Origin: Prevotella sp.
GTDB taxonomy: Bacteria > Bacteroidota > Bacteroidia > Bacteroidales > Bacteroidaceae
NCBI GenBank assembly: GCA_020026195.1
Contig: JAHHQW010000016.1
Location: 1-43,029 of the forward strand
Direction: 5' to 3'
DNA length: 43,029 bases
Shown here: piece by piece, positions 40,470-43,029 of the stretch
How positions within the stretch are numbered: position 1 is the stretch's first letter
How the letters are laid out: every line of letters starts with the position of its first letter
The notes under the pieces: generated by a model
What the model saw: the letters and a program-made list of their open reading frames with translations, nothing else
Database searches by the model: none
What the model was told of the DNA's origin: nothing
Position numbers and translations under genes: made by a program

Positions 40470-41624
40470 ATGGAAAATAAAAGCAAAGGCTTAGGAAAGT
40501 ACATTCCCGACGGAGTCACCTGTTTAGTCATAATGGTTGTGTTCTTCGGTTATGTAGGTAGCAGAATGGGAGTCCCCAATATGCTTAACACTATTATGAA
40601 GACAGCACACGACCTTCTTCTCAACACCGTATTCTACCTTATGGGTATCTGCGTGCTCATGGGTGCGGTAAGTAAGATCTTCGTTGAGTTTGGCGTTGTA
40701 TCACTCATGGAGAAACTTCTCCGTCCGCTGATGAAACCTATCTTCAACCTCCCCGGTGTGGCATCGCTCGGTGCCGTAATGACATTCCTTTCTGATAACC
40801 CAGCAATCATCTCTCTTGCAAGCAACAAGCAGTTCAGCATGTACTTCAAGAAATATCAGTTCATATCACTTACTAACTTCGGTACAGCATTTGGTATGGG
40901 ACTTATCGTTATCGTGTTCATGATTGTACAGGGCTTCTTCGTGGCACCTCTCATTGGCTTTGCCGGTGCCTGTGTCGGCTGTATCGTTTCTACACGACTC
41001 ATGCAGCACTTCGTAGCAAAGGCATATCCCGAATACGTAACAGAATGTGCATGCGATGCTACTCCTGAGATGATTAAGGAAGAGAAAGCAGAAGGCAAGC
41101 AGAAGACAATGTTCCTCCGTATTCTTGATGCTCTCCTCGATGGTGGTAAGACTGGTGTTGATGTAGGTGTATCTATCATCCCTGGTGTAATCATCATTTC
41201 ATCACTCGTAATGATTCTTACTTTCGGTGCTGACAAAGCAACAGGCGAATATACAGGTGCTGCTTATCAGGGTGTAGAACTTCTTCCCTGGCTTGCTGCT
41301 AAGGTAGATTTCGTGTTCGAATGGCTTTTCGGATTCACTGATCCTCATGTCGTAGCATTCCCAATTACAGCCCTCGGTGCCGTAGGTGCAGCCATCGGAC
41401 TTGTTCCGGGTTTCGTAGAGCAGGGATGGATGGACGGCAATGCCATTGCAGTATGTACTGCCATCGGTATGTGCTGGAGCGGTTTCTTAAGCACTCACAC
41501 TGCAATGCTCGATGCATTAGGATACCGTCATCTTACATCTAAGGCAATCATTGCTCACACTATCGGCGGTCTCTGTGCTGCCATTGTAGCTCACTGGGCA
41601 TATTTCCTTTTCTCAATGTGCTAA
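40470..41624 (+). CDS. Nucleoside-recognition (Gate) domain membrane protein, CD0519/CD1768-like
   Basis: A 384-residue polytopic membrane protein. Hydrophobic helices lie around residues 16-35, 45-70, 95-110, 130-165, 235-255, 290-310, 320-335 and 355-380. Gate-like segments are GVASLGAVMTFLSDNPAIISLASNKQF and, in the second half, PGVIIISSLVMILTFG and FPITALGAVGAAIGLVPGF. The family contains the nucleoside-recognition fold used by nucleoside transporters and by SpmA/SpmB- and FeoB-like proteins. The resemblance is to the CD0519/CD1768 membrane protein family; its substrate is not known. Transcribed alone. Confidence 0.82.
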   Translation: MENKSKGLGKYIPDGVTCLVIMVVFFGYVGSRMGVPNMLNTIMKTAHDLLLNTVFYLMGICVLMGAVSKIFVEFGVVSLMEKLLRPLMKPIFNLPGVASLGAVMTFLSDNPAIISLASNKQFSMYFKKYQFISLTNFGTAFGMGLIVIVFMIVQGFFVAPLIGFAGACVGCIVSTRLMQHFVAKAYPEYVTECACDATPEMIKEEKAEGKQKTMFLRILDALLDGGKTGVDVGVSIIPGVIIISSLVMILTFGADKATGEYTGAAYQGVELLPWLAAKVDFVFEWLFGFTDPHVVAFPITALGAVGAAIGLVPGFVEQGWMDGNAIAVCTAIGMCWSGFLSTHTAMLDALGYRHLTSKAIIAHTIGGLCAAIVAHWAYFLFSMC

Positions 41625-41649
41625 AAGTATTCAGATTTTAATATAACAG

Positions 41650-41678
41650 GGGATGTCTTTCGGGGCATCCCTTTTTTG
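41650..41678 (+). terminator. Terminator after the Gate-domain protein gene
   Basis: A 6-bp GC-rich stem GGGATG (41650-41655) / CATCCC (41666-41671) followed by six Ts. Confidence 0.85.
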
Positions 41679-41799
41679 TTGTCTGTTAGTAAAATTTACA
41701 CAAGAATACATTAACGAGAAGTAAATATATCCGCTGATACTTTTATAATAGCTGTTTTTTTCGTAATATTGCAAATGTAAAACAAAATGCAACATCATT

Positions 41800-42480
41800 A
41801 TGAAGGACGAGAATAAGTTTACCAAAATATACTACGATGAAGTAGGACGCGAGAGCGTACTTGACAGCGAGACAGAACGCAAGCTCTCGGAGAAAATTAT
41901 GAACGGCGATGAGAAGGCTGCATCACAACTCGCTACTGCCAACTTACGCTTTGTGCTTCATATGGTAAAGAAATATCAGAATCAGGGTGTTGATACTCAA
42001 GATCTCGTAAGTGAGGGCAATATTGCGCTTGTTGAGGCTGCACGTCGATATGATGCTTCACACGGCAACAGGTTCGTTGCTTATGCTGCACCTTTCATAG
42101 AAAAGGCAATGCACAACGTCATTGCAGAACAGGCCGGTATCGTTTCCACTCCTAAGAATGCCAGTATGGTGGACAAGAAGCGCAGTCATGCAATGAGTGT
42201 CGATGCTCCTCTCGGCGGTATGGAAAACTTGAATCTTCTCAGTGTGCTTGCCAATGCTGATTCACCATCTCCCGAACATAACATCAATGATGTAGAGAAT
42301 TCTGATGAGATACAGTTCCTTCTGCAGGCTTTGAACGAGCGTGAACGCTATGTTATAGAAAGGTGTTACGGAATAGGAATGCCTGCGATGACAATGGCTG
42401 AGATTGGAAAAGAAATGGGACTTAAGCGCGAGCGCATAAGACAGATAAGAAAGAAGGCTGTTCGTAAAATGTCCAGATGA
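41800..42480 (+). CDS. Short sigma-70-family factor with altered promoter-melting region
   Basis: A 226-residue sigma factor with region 1.2/2.1-like LDSETERKLSEKIMNGDEKAA, region 2 (NLRFVLHMVKKYQNQGVDTQDLVSEGNIALVEAARRYD), a shortened region 3, and region 4 ending in a clear helix-turn-helix (MAEIGKEMGLKRERIRQIRKKAVRKM). The segment that in housekeeping RpoD reads like TYAVWWIRQ is here AYAAPFIEKAMHNVIAEQ, lacking the paired tryptophans used in promoter opening. Bacteroidetes RpoD is about 285 residues, so this is a diverged, shorter relative, not the main sigma. The start is the ATG at 41800; upstream is a near-match -7 box TAATATTG (41764-41771). Confidence 0.88.
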   Translation: MKDENKFTKIYYDEVGRESVLDSETERKLSEKIMNGDEKAASQLATANLRFVLHMVKKYQNQGVDTQDLVSEGNIALVEAARRYDASHGNRFVAYAAPFIEKAMHNVIAEQAGIVSTPKNASMVDKKRSHAMSVDAPLGGMENLNLLSVLANADSPSPEHNINDVENSDEIQFLLQALNERERYVIERCYGIGMPAMTMAEIGKEMGLKRERIRQIRKKAVRKMSR

Positions 42481-42507
42481 CATTTAGCAATATTTGTTTT
42501 AATAAAA

Positions 42508-42548
42508 TCCGTTATATGTTTATGTTCATTCAATGAATATATAACGGA
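42508..42548 (+). terminator. Terminator after the short sigma factor gene
   Basis: A perfect 10-bp stem TCCGTTATAT (42508-42517) / ATATAACGGA (42539-42548) with a 21-nt loop that itself pairs partly. It is modest in GC, with a weak tail. Confidence 0.6.
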
Positions 42549-42589
42549 ACTTTGTTGATGTTTCATAAACAAGCCTTGTTAAAAAGTTA

Positions 42590-42650
42590 GTGTCATGACA
42601 CTTACGAACTTTTATCACGACAAAAGATTTTAAATATAGTGACATTAATA
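42590..42650. repeat. Short repeats related to the 1827-1996 array
   Basis: GTGTCATGAC, TCACGACAAAAGATTTT and GTGACATTAATATT follow one another here. The middle one matches the array core (TCATGACAAAAGATTTTT) except for two positions, so the same repeat family is found at both ends of the window. Confidence 0.45.
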
Positions 42651-42706
42651 TTTATATGTAGTATTCATTATTTATCAGAACACTACAAATAAAAAATATA
42701 CATAAA

Positions 42707-42755
42707 CTGCTGCTCGTTTAAGGTAAATGACCTGAAGGTGCAGCAGCTTTTCTTT
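42707..42755 (+). terminator. Orphan terminator-like hairpin
   Basis: CTGCTGC (42707-42713) pairs with GCAGCAG (42740-42746), and an inner AGGT/ACCT stem is present. TTTTCTTTT follows. No gene precedes it after the sigma-factor terminator. Confidence 0.5.
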
Positions 42756-42759
42756 TAAA

Positions 42760-43029
42760 GTAAATACACACGTAAATATATGCAAATACAGGTGTGTAAG
42801 TTTACAGACATACGTATGGTGGTTTGTATACAAATTTATTTTTGAGTATCTACTGAAAAGTATTCTTGTAAAATTTCACATTCCTATTTATATATGTCTT
42901 TTATGTTTTTTCTAATTTCAACCTATGATAAATTTCGTAAAATTATATTTTTTTTCCCCCCCCCTTATATACAATATATAGTCGTCCCTTAAAAATATAT
43001 TTATCTATTGATGTTCAGTAATTTAGTCT
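42760..43029. other. AT-rich window end with a T8-C9 homopolymer tract
   Basis: No gene is seen. A run of eight T (42948-42955) followed by nine C (42956-42964) interrupts otherwise AT-rich DNA. The window ends 65 nt later, so any downstream gene lies outside. Confidence 0.5.

Overview
The window looks like chromosomal DNA of a Bacteroidota bacterium, most likely a Prevotella-like Bacteroidales. The reasons are: repeated Bacteroidetes-type promoters (TTG, 19-21 bp, TAnnTTTG); several secreted proteins ending in type IX secretion (T9SS) type A sorting domains; GldE, a DUF5723-like outer-membrane protein and a DUF5715-like protein; the long Bacteroidetes form of PurM; AT-rich intergenic DNA; and almost no Shine-Dalgarno sequences. 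Most of the window is core genome. No insertion sequence, integrase, phage module or CRISPR array was seen.

Layout. 1-2.4 kb: the tail of an upstream gene, a DUF5723-type outer-membrane protein, and a long intergenic stretch with a degenerate 21-22 nt tandem array. 2.4-5.4 kb: tRNA-Gly(GCC), then a tight cluster of a conserved unknown, ssb, gldE and a 4'-phosphopantetheinyl transferase. 5.5-13 kb: a divergent DUF5715 gene, then phoH-purC-menG-aroE-purM-prfA-pyrF, a compact co-oriented run mixing purine, menaquinone, aromatic and pyrimidine synthesis with translation termination. 13-16.1 kb: a membrane-anchored winged-helix regulator and an outer-membrane beta-barrel protein, separated by three TGTCAG repeats spaced exactly 11 bp apart. 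16.3-20.1 kb: two SGNH/GDSL-type periplasmic esterase-like proteins and an MBOAT acyltransferase, probably a polysaccharide O-acetylation unit. 20.5-29.2 kb: four secreted proteins, three with T9SS-like C-termini. 29.5-30.6 kb: a ParA ATPase with a small DNA-binding-like partner and inverted repeats, next to tRNA-Arg(CCG). 30.9-33.7 kb: Bcp peroxiredoxin, a cobalamin riboswitch controlling a BtuF-like lipoprotein, and a divergent ECF sigma factor. 33.8-42.5 kb: TetR regulator, short malic enzyme, frr, rsgA, an S9 peptidase, a nucleoside-recognition (Gate) membrane protein and an unusual short sigma-70 factor.

The most interesting candidates are: (a) the inner-membrane wHTH regulator with its putative PhoB-box-like operator in front of the neighbouring outer-membrane protein gene, which would be a one-component envelope-sensing circuit; (b) the SGNH-SGNH-MBOAT operon; (c) the ParA/partner cassette with a perfect 10-10-10 inverted repeat; and (d) the sigma factor whose promoter-melting segment departs from the usual sequence. 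All functional statements come from reading the sequence; no database search was run.
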